From assembly GCA_902763615.1 (NCBI GenBank), contig CACWSX010000021.1, positions 1 to 55,734 on the forward strand: a stretch of DNA of 55,734 bases, given 5' to 3'. Positions 40,662 through 48,836 of this stretch are shown piece by piece. The stretch comes from an uncultured Prevotellaceae bacterium. Its GTDB lineage: Bacteria > Bacteroidota > Bacteroidia > Bacteroidales > Bacteroidaceae. The notes under the pieces were generated by a model. That model had not been told where the DNA came from and made no database searches. It saw nothing but the letters and a program-made list of their open reading frames with translations. The position numbers and the translations under genes were made by a program. Each line of letters opens with the position of its first letter. The stretch's first letter is position 1.

Positions 40662-42605
40662 ATGATGGAGTATAGACTGACAGACTTTCTACCAACTACG
40701 AAAAAAGAGTTGGATCTTAAAGGGTGGGATGAACTCGACATTATCCTGTTCTCTGCAGATGCCTATGTCGACCACCCGTCTTTTGGTGCTGCCGTCATTG
40801 GACGGACACTTGAAGCTGCGGGGTATCGTGTGGCCATTGTTCCTCAGCCAGACTGGCACGGTGATTTCCGCGATTTCAAGAAGCTTGGTCGTCCCCGCCT
40901 CTTTTTCGGTGTGGCACCAGGCTGTATGGATTCGATGGTCAACAAATACACGGCTAACCGTCGTCTGCGCTCGGAAGATGCGTATAGCCCTGATGGCAGA
41001 CATGACCTTCGACCAGAGTATCCAACAATTGTCTATACAAAAATCCTCAAACAACTATATCCCGATGTCCCCGTAATACTCGGGGGTATTGAAGCCTCTC
41101 TTCGTCGTGTTACGCACTATGATTACTGGAAAGATAGTCTCCGGAAATGTATTCTTTGTGATTCTGGTGCAGACATGATTACATATGGTATGGGGGAAAA
41201 GCCTACCCTCGAACTTGCCAGCCGCCTACAAGAGAGTCCTATTCTCCCTTACGACATTCCGCAAACAGTTTACATTGCTAGGAAGGAAGATATTCCTGGC
41301 GGTATCCGCGAAGACGACATTGTCTTGCATTCCCATGAGCAATGCATGAAAGATAAGCGTAAGCAAGCCGAGAATTTCCGCTATGTCGAGGAACAATCGA
41401 ACATGATGCATGCTTCTCGCCTTCTGCAGGGTGTCGATGGGAAATTCGTTGTCATCAATCCCCCCTACCCACCTATGACCACTCAGGAGTTGGATGCCTC
41501 TTTCGACCTGCCCTATACGCGCCAGCCTCATCCGAAATACAAGGGTAAACGTATTCCTGCCTATGATATGATCAAGCACAGCGTCAATATTCATCGCGGC
41601 TGTTTCGGAGGCTGTGCTTTCTGCACCATCTCAGCTCATCAAGGCAAGTTTATCTCTTGTCGTTCAAAAGAGAGTATCTTAAAAGAAGTAAAGCAGATTA
41701 CTGAGATGCCTGATTTCAAGGGTTATCTCTCAGATCTCGGAGGTCCTTCAGCGAATATGTATGGAATGCACGGACGCAATCTCAACGTCTGCGAAAAATG
41801 TAAACGTCCCAGTTGTATTAATCCACAGATATGTCCGAATCTTAACACCAATCACCAACGTCTGCTCGATATCTATCATGCCGTCGATGCGGTGAAAGGT
41901 ATCAAGAAAAGCTTTATCGGCAGTGGTGTTCGTTACGATTTATTATTATATAAAAGTAAGGATGAAGCAGCCAACCGTGCTGCGATGGAATATACCCACG
42001 AACTCATCTGCCATCATGTCAGCGGACGTTTGAAGGTGGCACCTGAACATACCAGTGACCGCGTGCTCCGCCTGATGCGCAAGCCTTCGTTCCAACAGTT
42101 TTATGAATTCAAACGCATCTTTGACCGAATCAATCGCGAGGAGAACCTGCATCAGCAAATCATCCCATACTTTATCTCCTCCCACCCTGGATGTCTGGAG
42201 GAGGATATGGCGGAGTTGGCTGTAATCACCAAGCAATTGGATTTCCATCTCGAGCAGGTACAAGACTTCACCCCCACTCCAATGACTGTTGCAACCGAAA
42301 CGTGGTACACAGGTTACGACCCTTATACCCTCGAACCCGTGTTCTCTGCCAAAAGTCAACGCGACAAACTTGCCCAACGCCAATATTTTTTTTGGTACAA
42401 GCCCGAAGAACGTCGCGGCATCGAACAGAGTCTCAAACGCATCGGCCGTCCAGACCTCATCAAAAAGCTTTACGACTCTTACCCATCACCACCGTACGCT
42501 CACCCCTCATCGAAAACCGCTCATCCCTATGACCATCATCGAGCAAAACCAGATCGCAAAGACCCCCCAAAAGAAAAGCGAGGACGGTCTCGTTATCACA
42601 AGTGA
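40662..42605 (+). CDS. ygiQ: YgiQ-family radical SAM protein
   Basis: 647 residues (MM start at 40662/40665). The family N-terminal domain (DIILFSADAYVDHPSFGAAVIGR) precedes a radical-SAM core with the CxxxCxxC-type cluster in RGCFGGCAFCTISAHQGK (about residue 313), SDLGGPSANMYGM, and further Cys in CEKCKRPSCINPQICPN. The C-terminal part ends in a Pro/His/Lys-rich tail. UPF0313/YgiQ proteins are of unknown reaction. The last 77 bases are shared with the next gene in another frame. Confidence 0.93.
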   Translation: MMEYRLTDFLPTTKKELDLKGWDELDIILFSADAYVDHPSFGAAVIGRTLEAAGYRVAIVPQPDWHGDFRDFKKLGRPRLFFGVAPGCMDSMVNKYTANRRLRSEDAYSPDGRHDLRPEYPTIVYTKILKQLYPDVPVILGGIEASLRRVTHYDYWKDSLRKCILCDSGADMITYGMGEKPTLELASRLQESPILPYDIPQTVYIARKEDIPGGIREDDIVLHSHEQCMKDKRKQAENFRYVEEQSNMMHASRLLQGVDGKFVVINPPYPPMTTQELDASFDLPYTRQPHPKYKGKRIPAYDMIKHSVNIHRGCFGGCAFCTISAHQGKFISCRSKESILKEVKQITEMPDFKGYLSDLGGPSANMYGMHGRNLNVCEKCKRPSCINPQICPNLNTNHQRLLDIYHAVDAVKGIKKSFIGSGVRYDLLLYKSKDEAANRAAMEYTHELICHHVSGRLKVAPEHTSDRVLRLMRKPSFQQFYEFKRIFDRINREENLHQQIIPYFISSHPGCLEEDMAELAVITKQLDFHLEQVQDFTPTPMTVATETWYTGYDPYTLEPVFSAKSQRDKLAQRQYFFWYKPEERRGIEQSLKRIGRPDLIKKLYDSYPSPPYAHPSSKTAHPYDHHRAKPDRKDPPKEKRGRSRYHK

Positions 42606-43332
42606 TTTCATCGCTGTTATAGACGGTTCCACCTCGAAAACCACCCGCCGTTACTCTTTTATGATGAGCAATGGCCGCTTTGCCATGAAGATCATTGCAC
42701 ACTATATCCGCAAAATGCCAGCCGACATCTCCTGTCATCAGTTCTGTATTGGTGCCACCCGTGCTATCAGAAAACATTACGGACGTCGCATAACGGAACT
42801 TGCCGTGCATCCAGAAGAACGGATGACAGCTTCTGTGATCCTCTTCTCACGTCTACGGCGAGAAATATGGATGATTGGCGACTGCCTGTGTCTTGTCAAC
42901 GGCGAACTGTTTGAAAATCCCAAACCCTACGAACAGACCTTGGCAGAGATGCGGGCCGCAATAATAAAAGAACTGCTGGCAGAAGGCAAGACACAGGAAG
43001 AACTCCTCACCAACGATGAAGCGCGAGCTTCAATCATTCCTCATATGCTGCAGGAGATGAAGAATCAAAATATCACCTATTCAGTGGTCGATGGTTTCCC
43101 CATTCCAATACAATTAGTGCCTATCATAACACTCGATTTCAGTCCACATGAGATTGTATTTGCTAGCGATGGGTATCCTTTCCTTTGTCCAACCCTCAAC
43201 GAATCGGAAGTTCGTCTTGATCACCAACGGGAAACAGACCCTTTAAATATTGGTTCTTTCAAGGCTACGAAAGGATTCACCCCAGGCAACCATTCCTTCG
43301 ACGATCGAACTTATATTAGGTTTATCATATAA
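42529..43332 (+). CDS. PP2C-like phosphatase-fold protein
   Basis: 267 residues from MTIIEQNQIAKTPQKKSEDG, overlapping ygiQ by 77 bases. Upstream of this ATG the frame only shadows ygiQ. Landmarks of a PP2C-type metal-dependent phosphatase fold, in divergent form: FIAVIDGSTS (metal-binding DG), a central WMIGDCLCLVNGE, IVFASDGYPF, and the C-terminal FDDRTYIRF corresponding to the DDxT strand. Bacteroidales carry many such uncharacterised copies. Activity is not certain because the glycines after the first DG are replaced by Ser-Thr. It ends at a strong bidirectional terminator. Confidence 0.65.
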   Translation: MTIIEQNQIAKTPQKKSEDGLVITSDFIAVIDGSTSKTTRRYSFMMSNGRFAMKIIAHYIRKMPADISCHQFCIGATRAIRKHYGRRITELAVHPEERMTASVILFSRLRREIWMIGDCLCLVNGELFENPKPYEQTLAEMRAAIIKELLAEGKTQEELLTNDEARASIIPHMLQEMKNQNITYSVVDGFPIPIQLVPIITLDFSPHEIVFASDGYPFLCPTLNESEVRLDHQRETDPLNIGSFKATKGFTPGNHSFDDRTYIRFII

Positions 43333-43364
43333 AAAATCCCCTTGCCTCATACAAGGGGATTTTT
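43331..43364. terminator. Bidirectional terminator between the PP2C-like gene and uxaC
   Basis: AAAAAATCCCCTTG (43331-43344) and CAAGGGGATTTTT (43352-43364) form a 13-bp stem with loop CCTCATA; the T and A tracts serve both strands. Confidence 0.85.
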
Positions 43365-43379
43365 CATGTTTATGCATTA

Positions 43380-44786
43380 TTAATAAAATTTGAAATAACG
43401 TCGTGCGTTGTTATAACTGATGTCCTCAACCATCCTACCCAACAGTTCGCGATCATCAGGTAGCAGTCCCTTTTCTACATCATTGCCAAGTAAGTTACAG
43501 AGGATGCGACGGAAATACTCATGACGCGGATAAGAGAGGAACGAACGGCTATCGGTAAGCATACCCACGAAGCGGCTCAACAGGCCGAGAACGGACAGGG
43601 CATTCATCTGCTTCACCATACCATCCATCTGGTCGTTAAACCACCAGCCGCTGCCGAACTGTATCTTTCCGGGCTCACCACCCTGGAAATTACCGAGCAT
43701 GGTGGCAATGACTTCGTTGGCACAAGGATTCAATGTATACAATATGGTTCGTGTAAGTTTGCCCTTCATGTTCAGTTTGTTGAGGAACTTTGACATAGCC
43801 TTGGCGGTATTGAACTCGCCGATGCTATCAAAGCCCGTGTCTGGACCAAGTTGATTGTACATAGCAGTATTGTTGTCACGAATGGCACCGTAATGAAACT
43901 GCTGTGTCCAGTTGGAATCAGCATCCATCTCGGCCATCACGGTGAGGAAACAGTTCTTGTACTGACGGACCTCGAAATTAGACAGTTGCTGACCACGCAT
44001 AGCCTTCTCGAAGATGGTCTCAATCTGCGAGTCAGTATATTCCTCGTCGTAAAATTCCTCGATGCCGTGGTCAGAGAGTTTGCAGCCATTGGTAGCGAAG
44101 AAGTCGTGACGCTTCTGAAGGGCGTCGACCATATCAGAGAATTTAGTAATAGTTACACCTGACACTTCAGCCAGTTGCTCCACATATTTTGCAAATTCGG
44201 GCTTTTCGATATTCATGGCCTTGTCAGGACGCCATGCTGGAATCATCATCGGGTCATTCGCAGCCTTATGCTTGGCATACTCAATATGGTTATGCAAATC
44301 ATCCACAGGGTCGTCAGTAGTGCAGACGCACTCCACGTTGTAGTGGCGCATCAACCCGCGGGCTGAGAACTCGGGCTGCTGCAGTTTTTCATTACACTCG
44401 TCGAAAATCTCGCGGGCGGTCTTGGGAGAGAGCAGTTTCTCGATGCCGAAGGCGGTCTTCAACTCCAGGTGGGTCCAGTGATAAAGGGGATTACGAAGCG
44501 TGTAAGGCACCGTCTCAGCCCACTTCTCAAATTTCTCCCAATCACTGGTGTCCTTGCCTGTGCAGTACTTCTCGTCAATACCGTTAGTACGCATAGCGCG
44601 CCACTTATAGTGGTCACCACCCAACCAAAGTTCGGTGATACTCTTGAAACGATGGTCGTTGGCTACCATCTCAGGGATCAAGTGACAGTGATAGTCGATA
44701 ATCGGCATCTTAGCCGCATGGTTGTGATACAAATCCTGAGCCACCTCGGTCTCCAGGACGAAATTCTTGTCATTGAAAGCTTTCAT
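43380..44786 (-). CDS. uxaC: Glucuronate/uronate isomerase
   Basis: 468 residues, full length. Converts D-glucuronate to D-fructuronate and D-galacturonate to D-tagaturonate, the first step of uronate catabolism. Amidohydrolase-fold motifs: PIIDYHCHL near the N-terminus, TTDDPVDDLHNH, and the C-terminal GMLTDSRSFLSYPRHEYFRRILCNLLG typical of UxaC. It stands alone here: no uxaB or uxuA neighbours are in view. The promoter faces ansA, with a TATCTTTG -7 box at 44826-44833. Confidence 0.96.
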   Translation of the reverse strand: MKAFNDKNFVLETEVAQDLYHNHAAKMPIIDYHCHLIPEMVANDHRFKSITELWLGGDHYKWRAMRTNGIDEKYCTGKDTSDWEKFEKWAETVPYTLRNPLYHWTHLELKTAFGIEKLLSPKTAREIFDECNEKLQQPEFSARGLMRHYNVECVCTTDDPVDDLHNHIEYAKHKAANDPMMIPAWRPDKAMNIEKPEFAKYVEQLAEVSGVTITKFSDMVDALQKRHDFFATNGCKLSDHGIEEFYDEEYTDSQIETIFEKAMRGQQLSNFEVRQYKNCFLTVMAEMDADSNWTQQFHYGAIRDNNTAMYNQLGPDTGFDSIGEFNTAKAMSKFLNKLNMKGKLTRTILYTLNPCANEVIATMLGNFQGGEPGKIQFGSGWWFNDQMDGMVKQMNALSVLGLLSRFVGMLTDSRSFLSYPRHEYFRRILCNLLGNDVEKGLLPDDRELLGRMVEDISYNNARRYFKFY

Positions 44787-44825
44787 AAATATGACTTGTT
44801 TTTAAGTTGCATTTAAAATTTTCTG

Positions 44826-44864
44826 CAAAGATAGCAATAATCTCGCATAAAAGAACTATCTTTG
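44826..44864. promoter_or_regulatory. Divergent -7 boxes of uxaC and ansA
   Basis: CAAAGATA at 44826-44833 (minus-strand TATCTTTG, uxaC) and TATCTTTG at 44857-44864 (plus strand, ansA). Neither has TTTG at -33. Each -33 region falls on the other's -7 box, so the two promoters may compete. Confidence 0.55.
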
Positions 44865-44891
44865 CAGCAAAAATAAACGTAAACGTTTTCT

Positions 44892-45923
44892 ATGCAGCGA
44901 AAAGTTCTTCTCATCTACACGGGCGGCACCATCGGCATGAACCGGAATCCACAGACAGGTGCCTTAGAGCCCTTCGATTTCGAACATCTTTTATATAATG
45001 TGCCCGAACTGAAGCAGTTTGATACGATCATTGAAACCTATCAGTTTAATCCTCCCATCGACTCGAGTGACATGACGCCTGCGAGATGGACAGACATCTC
45101 ACACTGCATTGCCGATCATTATGACAACTATGACGGTTTTGTGGTGCTGCATGGTACGGACACAATGGCCTACACCGCCTCTGCCCTCTCCTATATGCTG
45201 GAGAATCTGACAAAGCCTGTGATTTTCACCGGTTCGCAGTTACCCATCGGCCAGCTGCGCACTGACGGCAAGGAGAATCTCATCTCATCCATTGAGATCG
45301 CTGCGGCCTGCGATTCCGAGGGTCGCGCTTTGGTACCAGAGGTAGGCATCTATTTCAACTCCCATCTGTTGCGAGGCAATCGTACCACCAAACAGAGCGC
45401 TGAGGAATTCAATGCTTTCGAATCTTTTAACTATCCGCATCTGGTAGATGCCGGCGTGAACATCATCTATCACCACGAGCGCATACTGACGCCACAATGG
45501 GATAAGCCCATGGTGCCGCATTTCCGTCTGGACAACAATGTGATCATCTTCTCACTCTTCCCTGGTATCCGTGAAGACCTCATCCGCCATATCATACACA
45601 CGCCCAACCTGAAAGCGATCGTGATGCGGACCTTCGGCAGCGGCAATGCACCACAATCAACGTGGTTGCTGAAAGCTCTCAAAGAAGGAACCGCCAATGG
45701 AAAGATTATTGTCAACATCAGCCAATGTCTTCAGGGAGCAGTGGAGATGTCGAGGTATGACTGCGGCTATCATCTTCAAGAGGCTGGTGTCATTAGCGGA
45801 AGAGACATGACTGTGGAAAGTGCTGTAACAAAACTGATGTTTCTACAATCACAATATCCCGATGCGCCAGAAACAGTTCGAAAACTCATGCAACAATCCA
45901 TTCGTGGAGAAATGACTATTTAG
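44892..45923 (+). CDS. ansA: Type I L-asparaginase
   Basis: 343 residues, no signal peptide, so cytoplasmic type I. Catalytic motifs: first Thr in LIYTGGTIGM, second in VLHGTDTMAYTASAL; then FTGSQLPIGQLRTDGKENL, typical of the family. Hydrolyses asparagine to aspartate and ammonia. Single gene followed by about 400 bp of regulatory DNA. Confidence 0.95.
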   Translation: MQRKVLLIYTGGTIGMNRNPQTGALEPFDFEHLLYNVPELKQFDTIIETYQFNPPIDSSDMTPARWTDISHCIADHYDNYDGFVVLHGTDTMAYTASALSYMLENLTKPVIFTGSQLPIGQLRTDGKENLISSIEIAAACDSEGRALVPEVGIYFNSHLLRGNRTTKQSAEEFNAFESFNYPHLVDAGVNIIYHHERILTPQWDKPMVPHFRLDNNVIIFSLFPGIREDLIRHIIHTPNLKAIVMRTFGSGNAPQSTWLLKALKEGTANGKIIVNISQCLQGAVEMSRYDCGYHLQEAGVISGRDMTVESAVTKLMFLQSQYPDAPETVRKLMQQSIRGEMTI

Positions 45924-46026
45924 TAGAAATATCAAACGTTTGCGCAGAATTAAGTGTTAATATTTGATAAAATTTAGGGTTGTGCGGGAGCACGGAAGGT
46001 TTCTTATAAAAAAAATGCAGAAAAAG

Positions 46027-46058
46027 TTTGTGGAATAAAAAAAAATCGTATACCTTTG
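46027..46058 (+). promoter_or_regulatory. Consensus promoter upstream of the 22-codon frame
   Basis: TTTG 46027-46030, exactly 20 nt, TACCTTTG 46051-46058, then CACTCG. One of the best promoter matches in the window. Confidence 0.75.
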
Positions 46059-46116
46059 CACTCGTTATCCTGAAAACAATCTTTTTACCTTAAAAAAGCT
46101 AATACCTATTGAAGAT

Positions 46117-46185
46117 ATGGAGCGATTGCTTGAGAAAGTCATCGCTTTATTTTTTGCACCTTCGCAAAATGTTAAACTTTCATAA
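46117..46185 (+). CDS. 22-residue reading frame, possible leader or small membrane peptide
   Basis: ATG at 46117, TAA at 46183-46185, product MERLLEKVIALFFAPSQNVK plus Leu-Ser. It is amphipathic with a hydrophobic core (VIALFFAP), compatible with a tiny membrane peptide. The support is positional: a perfect promoter 58 bp upstream that would otherwise drive nothing, and no other frame between it and the rplU promoter. No terminator was found after it, so the transcript may read into rplU-rpmA. No known family is recognised. The 5' leader (46064-46116) could itself be regulatory. Confidence 0.35.
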   Translation: MERLLEKVIALFFAPSQNVKLS

Positions 46186-46186
46186 A

Positions 46187-46224
46187 TCTATATACATCTT
46201 ACATCTTAAATCTTATATCTTCAC
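46187..46224 (+). repeat. Degenerate ACATCTTA/AAATCTTA repeat phrase
   Basis: TATACATCTTACATCTTAAA and TCTTATATCTTCAC: an imperfect tandem of about 9 bp between the 22-codon frame and the rplU promoter. It is the reverse-complement style of the TAAGATGT phrase at 9628-9672. Confidence 0.5.
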
Positions 46225-46234
46225 TAAAAATTAG

Positions 46235-46328
46235 TACCTTTGCACCCCGATTTGAGTCCGTTGGGGCCGAGTGAAGTGTGTACGAACGTACGCCGCCTCG
46301 CGGAAAAAACCCTTTAATACAATAAATA
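46235..46328 (+). promoter_or_regulatory. rplU promoter -7 box and GC-rich structured leader
   Basis: TACCTTTG at 46235-46242, then a leader of about 85 nt. It holds GTACG-AA-CGTAC inside a wider pairing of CGAG-type and CTCG-type segments (about 46263-46303), ending with AAAAAACCC before the ATG. This resembles an autogenous ribosomal-protein leader for L21/L27; inference. Confidence 0.45.
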
Positions 46329-46646
46329 ATGTACGCAATTGTAGACATTCAGGGTCAGCAGTTTAAGGTAGAACAGGGCCAGAAGCTCTTCGTTCACCAC
46401 ATTAAGGATGCCGAGGAAGGCAAGACTGTTGAATTTGACAAGGTGCTGCTCGTAGATGCTGACGGTGCAGTGACGGTAGGTGCTCCGACCGTAGAAGGAG
46501 CAAAGGTAGTGTGTGAGGTATTGAACCCGCTCGTGAAGGGCGACAAGGTGATTGTATTCAAGATGAAGCGCCGCAAAGACTCTCGTAAGCGCAACGGTCA
46601 TCGTGAGCAGTTCACACAGGTTGAAGTTAAATCAGTAATCGCTTAA
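46329..46646 (+). CDS. rplU: 50S ribosomal protein L21
   Basis: 105 residues, standard length. [20 protein letters not shown] and the C-terminal [26 protein letters not shown] are diagnostic. Binds 23S rRNA in the large subunit. First of the conserved rplU-rpmA pair, 18 bp before rpmA, with a structured leader upstream. Confidence 0.98.
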   Translation: MYAIVDIQGQQFKVEQGQKLFVHHIKDAEEGKTVEFDKVLLVDADGAVTVGAPTVEGAKVVCEVLNPLVKGDKVIVFKMKRRKDSRKRNGHREQFTQVEVKSVIA

Positions 46647-46664
46647 TCAAAGGAGGACTTAGAA

Positions 46665-46928
46665 ATGGCTCATAAGAAAGGTGTAGGTAGTTCTAAGAAC
46701 GGTCGTGAGAGCGCAGCTCAGCGACTCGGCATTAAGATTTTCGGCGGTCAGCAGTGTCTGGCTGGTAACATCATTGTTCGCCAGCGCGGTACAAAACACA
46801 ATCCTGGTAACAACGTTGCCATTGGTAAGGACGACACCCTCTACGCACTTGTAGATGGCACAGTAAACTTCCACAAGGGCAAGCGCGATAAGAGCGTTGT
46901 TTCAGTGATTCCAAACGCTGAGGCCTAA
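46665..46928 (+). CDS. rpmA: 50S ribosomal protein L27
   Basis: 87 residues. [20 protein letters not shown] and [21 protein letters not shown] are diagnostic; no N-terminal prepeptide as in Firmicutes. The N-terminus reaches the peptidyl-transferase centre. A near-perfect AAAGGAGG Shine-Dalgarno lies 9 nt before the ATG, one of very few in this window. Ends at a terminator at 46976. Confidence 0.98.
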   Translation: MAHKKGVGSSKNGRESAAQRLGIKIFGGQQCLAGNIIVRQRGTKHNPGNNVAIGKDDTLYALVDGTVNFHKGKRDKSVVSVIPNAEA

Positions 46929-46975
46929 ACAGTTTCAAACAAGAAAAACTTATTCCAAACAAACAACAGAGTCCT

Positions 46976-47009
46976 TCTCTCCTATGGAGAGAGGGATTTC
47001 TGCTTTTTT
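46976..47009 (+). terminator. Terminator of rplU-rpmA
   Basis: TCTCTCC (46976-46982) with GGAGAGA (46986-46992), loop TAT, then a T6 tract at 47004-47009. Confidence 0.6.
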
Positions 47010-47021
47010 ATGCCCTTTTCC

Positions 47022-47052
47022 TTTGATATTTCAACGATAATTATTACCTTTG
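47022..47052 (+). promoter_or_regulatory. Consensus promoter of serS
   Basis: TTTG 47022-47025, 19 nt, TACCTTTG 47045-47052, then CACC. Confidence 0.75.
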
Positions 47053-47094
47053 CACCTTAGAAACTGAATTCAAACAAATAAATACGTATTTAAC

Positions 47095-48414
47095 ATGTTA
47101 ACACTCAAACTCATCAGTGAGCAAACTGAACGTGTGGTTCGTGGTCTGGAGAAGAAGCATTTCCCTAATGCACAACAGGCTATCGACGAAGTATTGGCCG
47201 TAGATAAGAAACGCCGCGAGGCTCAGCAGGAACTCGATAAGAGCCTGAACGAGCAGAAGCAGCTGTCTGGTCAGATTGGCCGATTAATGAAAGAAGGAAA
47301 GAAAGACGAAGCCGAGCAGGTGAAGGCACAGGTAGCTGAGCTCAAGGAGAAATCGAAGCAGCTCGACGACACGATGGCCAAGGCACAGGAAGAGATGACC
47401 ACTCTGCTCTGTCAGATACCCAATATCCCATACGATGAGGTACCTGAGGGTAAGGCCGCTGAGGACAACCATGTGGTGAAATCAAATCTGAAGGAATGTA
47501 CCGATAGCGACACCGTTGGCAATTGGGACGTGAACCCCTCATTAGGGATTGCCAATCCCCTGCCCCACTGGGAACTCGCCAAGAAATATAACCTCATCGA
47601 CTTCGATCTCGGCGTGAAGATCACAGGCGCCGGATTCCCCGTTTACATCGGCAAGGGAGCCCAGTTGCAGCGAGCGCTGATCAATTTCTTCCTCGCTGAA
47701 GCCAATAAGGCCGGTTATACGGAGATCATGCCGCCGACGGTGGTGAATGCCGCCTCTGGATATGGTACTGGTCAGCTGCCTGACAAGGAAGGTCAGATGT
47801 ATCACTGCGAGATCGATGATTTCTATCTGATTCCGACAGCTGAGGTGCCTGTCACGAATATCTATCGTGACGTGATTCTCGATGAGAAGGATTTGCCGAT
47901 CAAGAACTGTGCCTATACAGAGTGCTTCCGTCGTGAGGCCGGCTCGTATGGCAAGGACGTGCGTGGATTGAACCGCCTGCATGAATTTTCGAAGATTGAG
48001 ATTGTGCGCATCGACAAGCCAGAACACTCGAAAGAGAGCCACAAGGAGATGCTGGCACATGTGGAAGGTCTGCTGAAAAAGCTGGAACTGCCGTATCGTA
48101 TTCTGTTGCTTTGTGGTGGTGACCAGAGCTTCACTTCAGCCATCTGCTACGACTTCGAGGTGTATTCTGAGGCTCAGGGCCGCTGGCTCGAGGTGTCATC
48201 TGTATCCAATTTCGATACCTATCAGGCCAATCGTCTGAAATGCCGTTATCGTCCTGAAGGCAGCAAGAAGCCAGAACTCTGTCACACACTCAACGGCTCA
48301 GCCCTCGCTCTGCCTCGTATCGTGGCTGCCTTGCTGGAGAACAACCAGACCGAAAATGGCATCAAGATTCCCGCTGCCCTCGTTCCATACATGGGTTGCG
48401 ACTTGATTGATTGA
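47095..48414 (+). CDS. serS: Seryl-tRNA synthetase
   Basis: 439 residues, full length. N-terminal coiled-coil tRNA-binding arm (about 30-105, rich in Lys/Glu/Gln), then the class II core with TAEVPVTNIYRD, the motif 2 loop CFRREAGSYGKDVRGLNRLHEFSKIE and the motif 3 region LNGSALALPRIVAALLENNQ. Charges tRNA-Ser. The terminal codons (Ile-Asp-stop) and stop lie at the edge of an ATTGAA-type repeat. Confidence 0.98.
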   Translation: MLTLKLISEQTERVVRGLEKKHFPNAQQAIDEVLAVDKKRREAQQELDKSLNEQKQLSGQIGRLMKEGKKDEAEQVKAQVAELKEKSKQLDDTMAKAQEEMTTLLCQIPNIPYDEVPEGKAAEDNHVVKSNLKECTDSDTVGNWDVNPSLGIANPLPHWELAKKYNLIDFDLGVKITGAGFPVYIGKGAQLQRALINFFLAEANKAGYTEIMPPTVVNAASGYGTGQLPDKEGQMYHCEIDDFYLIPTAEVPVTNIYRDVILDEKDLPIKNCAYTECFRREAGSYGKDVRGLNRLHEFSKIEIVRIDKPEHSKESHKEMLAHVEGLLKKLELPYRILLLCGGDQSFTSAICYDFEVYSEAQGRWLEVSSVSNFDTYQANRLKCRYRPEGSKKPELCHTLNGSALALPRIVAALLENNQTENGIKIPAALVPYMGCDLID

Positions 48415-48438
48415 AAATTGAACATTGAAAATTGAAAG
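48407..48438 (+). repeat. ATTGAA-type repeat, left copy flanking the four-helix-bundle gene
   Basis: Imperfect tandem of ATTGA / ATTGAAAATTGAAC / ATTGAAAATTGAAAG filling the space between the serS stop, which it contains, and the next ATG. The right flank carries the same unit inverted. Confidence 0.7.
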
Positions 48439-48441
48439 TCC

Positions 48442-48801
48442 ATGCGGGAAGATAATACGATACAAGTACTTTGCAAATCTTTTGCACTACGCATCATCAA
48501 ATTATATACATATTTGAAAGACAACAAAAAAGAATATGTATTGTCAAAGCAAGTGCTAAGAAGCGGTACGAGTATCGGTGCTAATGCACGTGAGAGCATT
48601 AATGCTCAAAGCGACATGGACTTCATCAACAAGCTCAGTATTGCTTTAAAAGAAGCAAATGAAACACAATATTGGCTTGAACTCTTATATGAATCTGGCT
48701 TTATTAGCAAAGAAGAATTTGACTCTATATATGCTGATTGCAGTCGGATTGTAGCTACATTAGTTAAAATTATTAAAACGAAGAAAGAAGCATTGGTTTA
48801 A
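48442..48801 (+). CDS. Four-helix-bundle protein of the 23S rRNA intervening-sequence family
   Basis: 119 residues, all helical. Diagnostic LCKSFALRIIKLYTYL, the SKQVLRSGTSIGANARES core, DFINKLSIALKEANETQYWLELL, and a final helix. The family was first found in intervening sequences of 23S rRNA genes and is structurally related to Avd of diversity-generating retroelements; members form pentameric barrels. No reverse transcriptase or variable repeat is in view, and no rRNA gene is nearby. The gene is bracketed by inverted copies of an ATTGAA-type repeat that replace its upstream and downstream spacers, so it looks like a cassette dropped between serS and the fusion gene. Function unknown. Confidence 0.88.
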   Translation: MREDNTIQVLCKSFALRIIKLYTYLKDNKKEYVLSKQVLRSGTSIGANARESINAQSDMDFINKLSIALKEANETQYWLELLYESGFISKEEFDSIYADCSRIVATLVKIIKTKKEALV

Positions 48802-48833
48802 TTTCAATCTTCAATCTTCAATATTCAATATTT
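48801..48833 (-). repeat. ATTGAA-type repeat, right inverted copy
   Basis: Plus strand ATTTCAATCTTCAATCTTCA then ATATTCAATATT, the inverse of the left copy's unit. It starts at the four-helix-bundle stop and ends 3 bases before the next ATG. Confidence 0.7.
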
Positions 48834-48836
48834 TAA

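Noticed and set aside
48442-48801. Diversity-generating retroelement accessory (Avd)
   Set aside because: The protein belongs to the related IVS four-helix-bundle group, but no reverse transcriptase, template repeat or variable repeat is present in the window.
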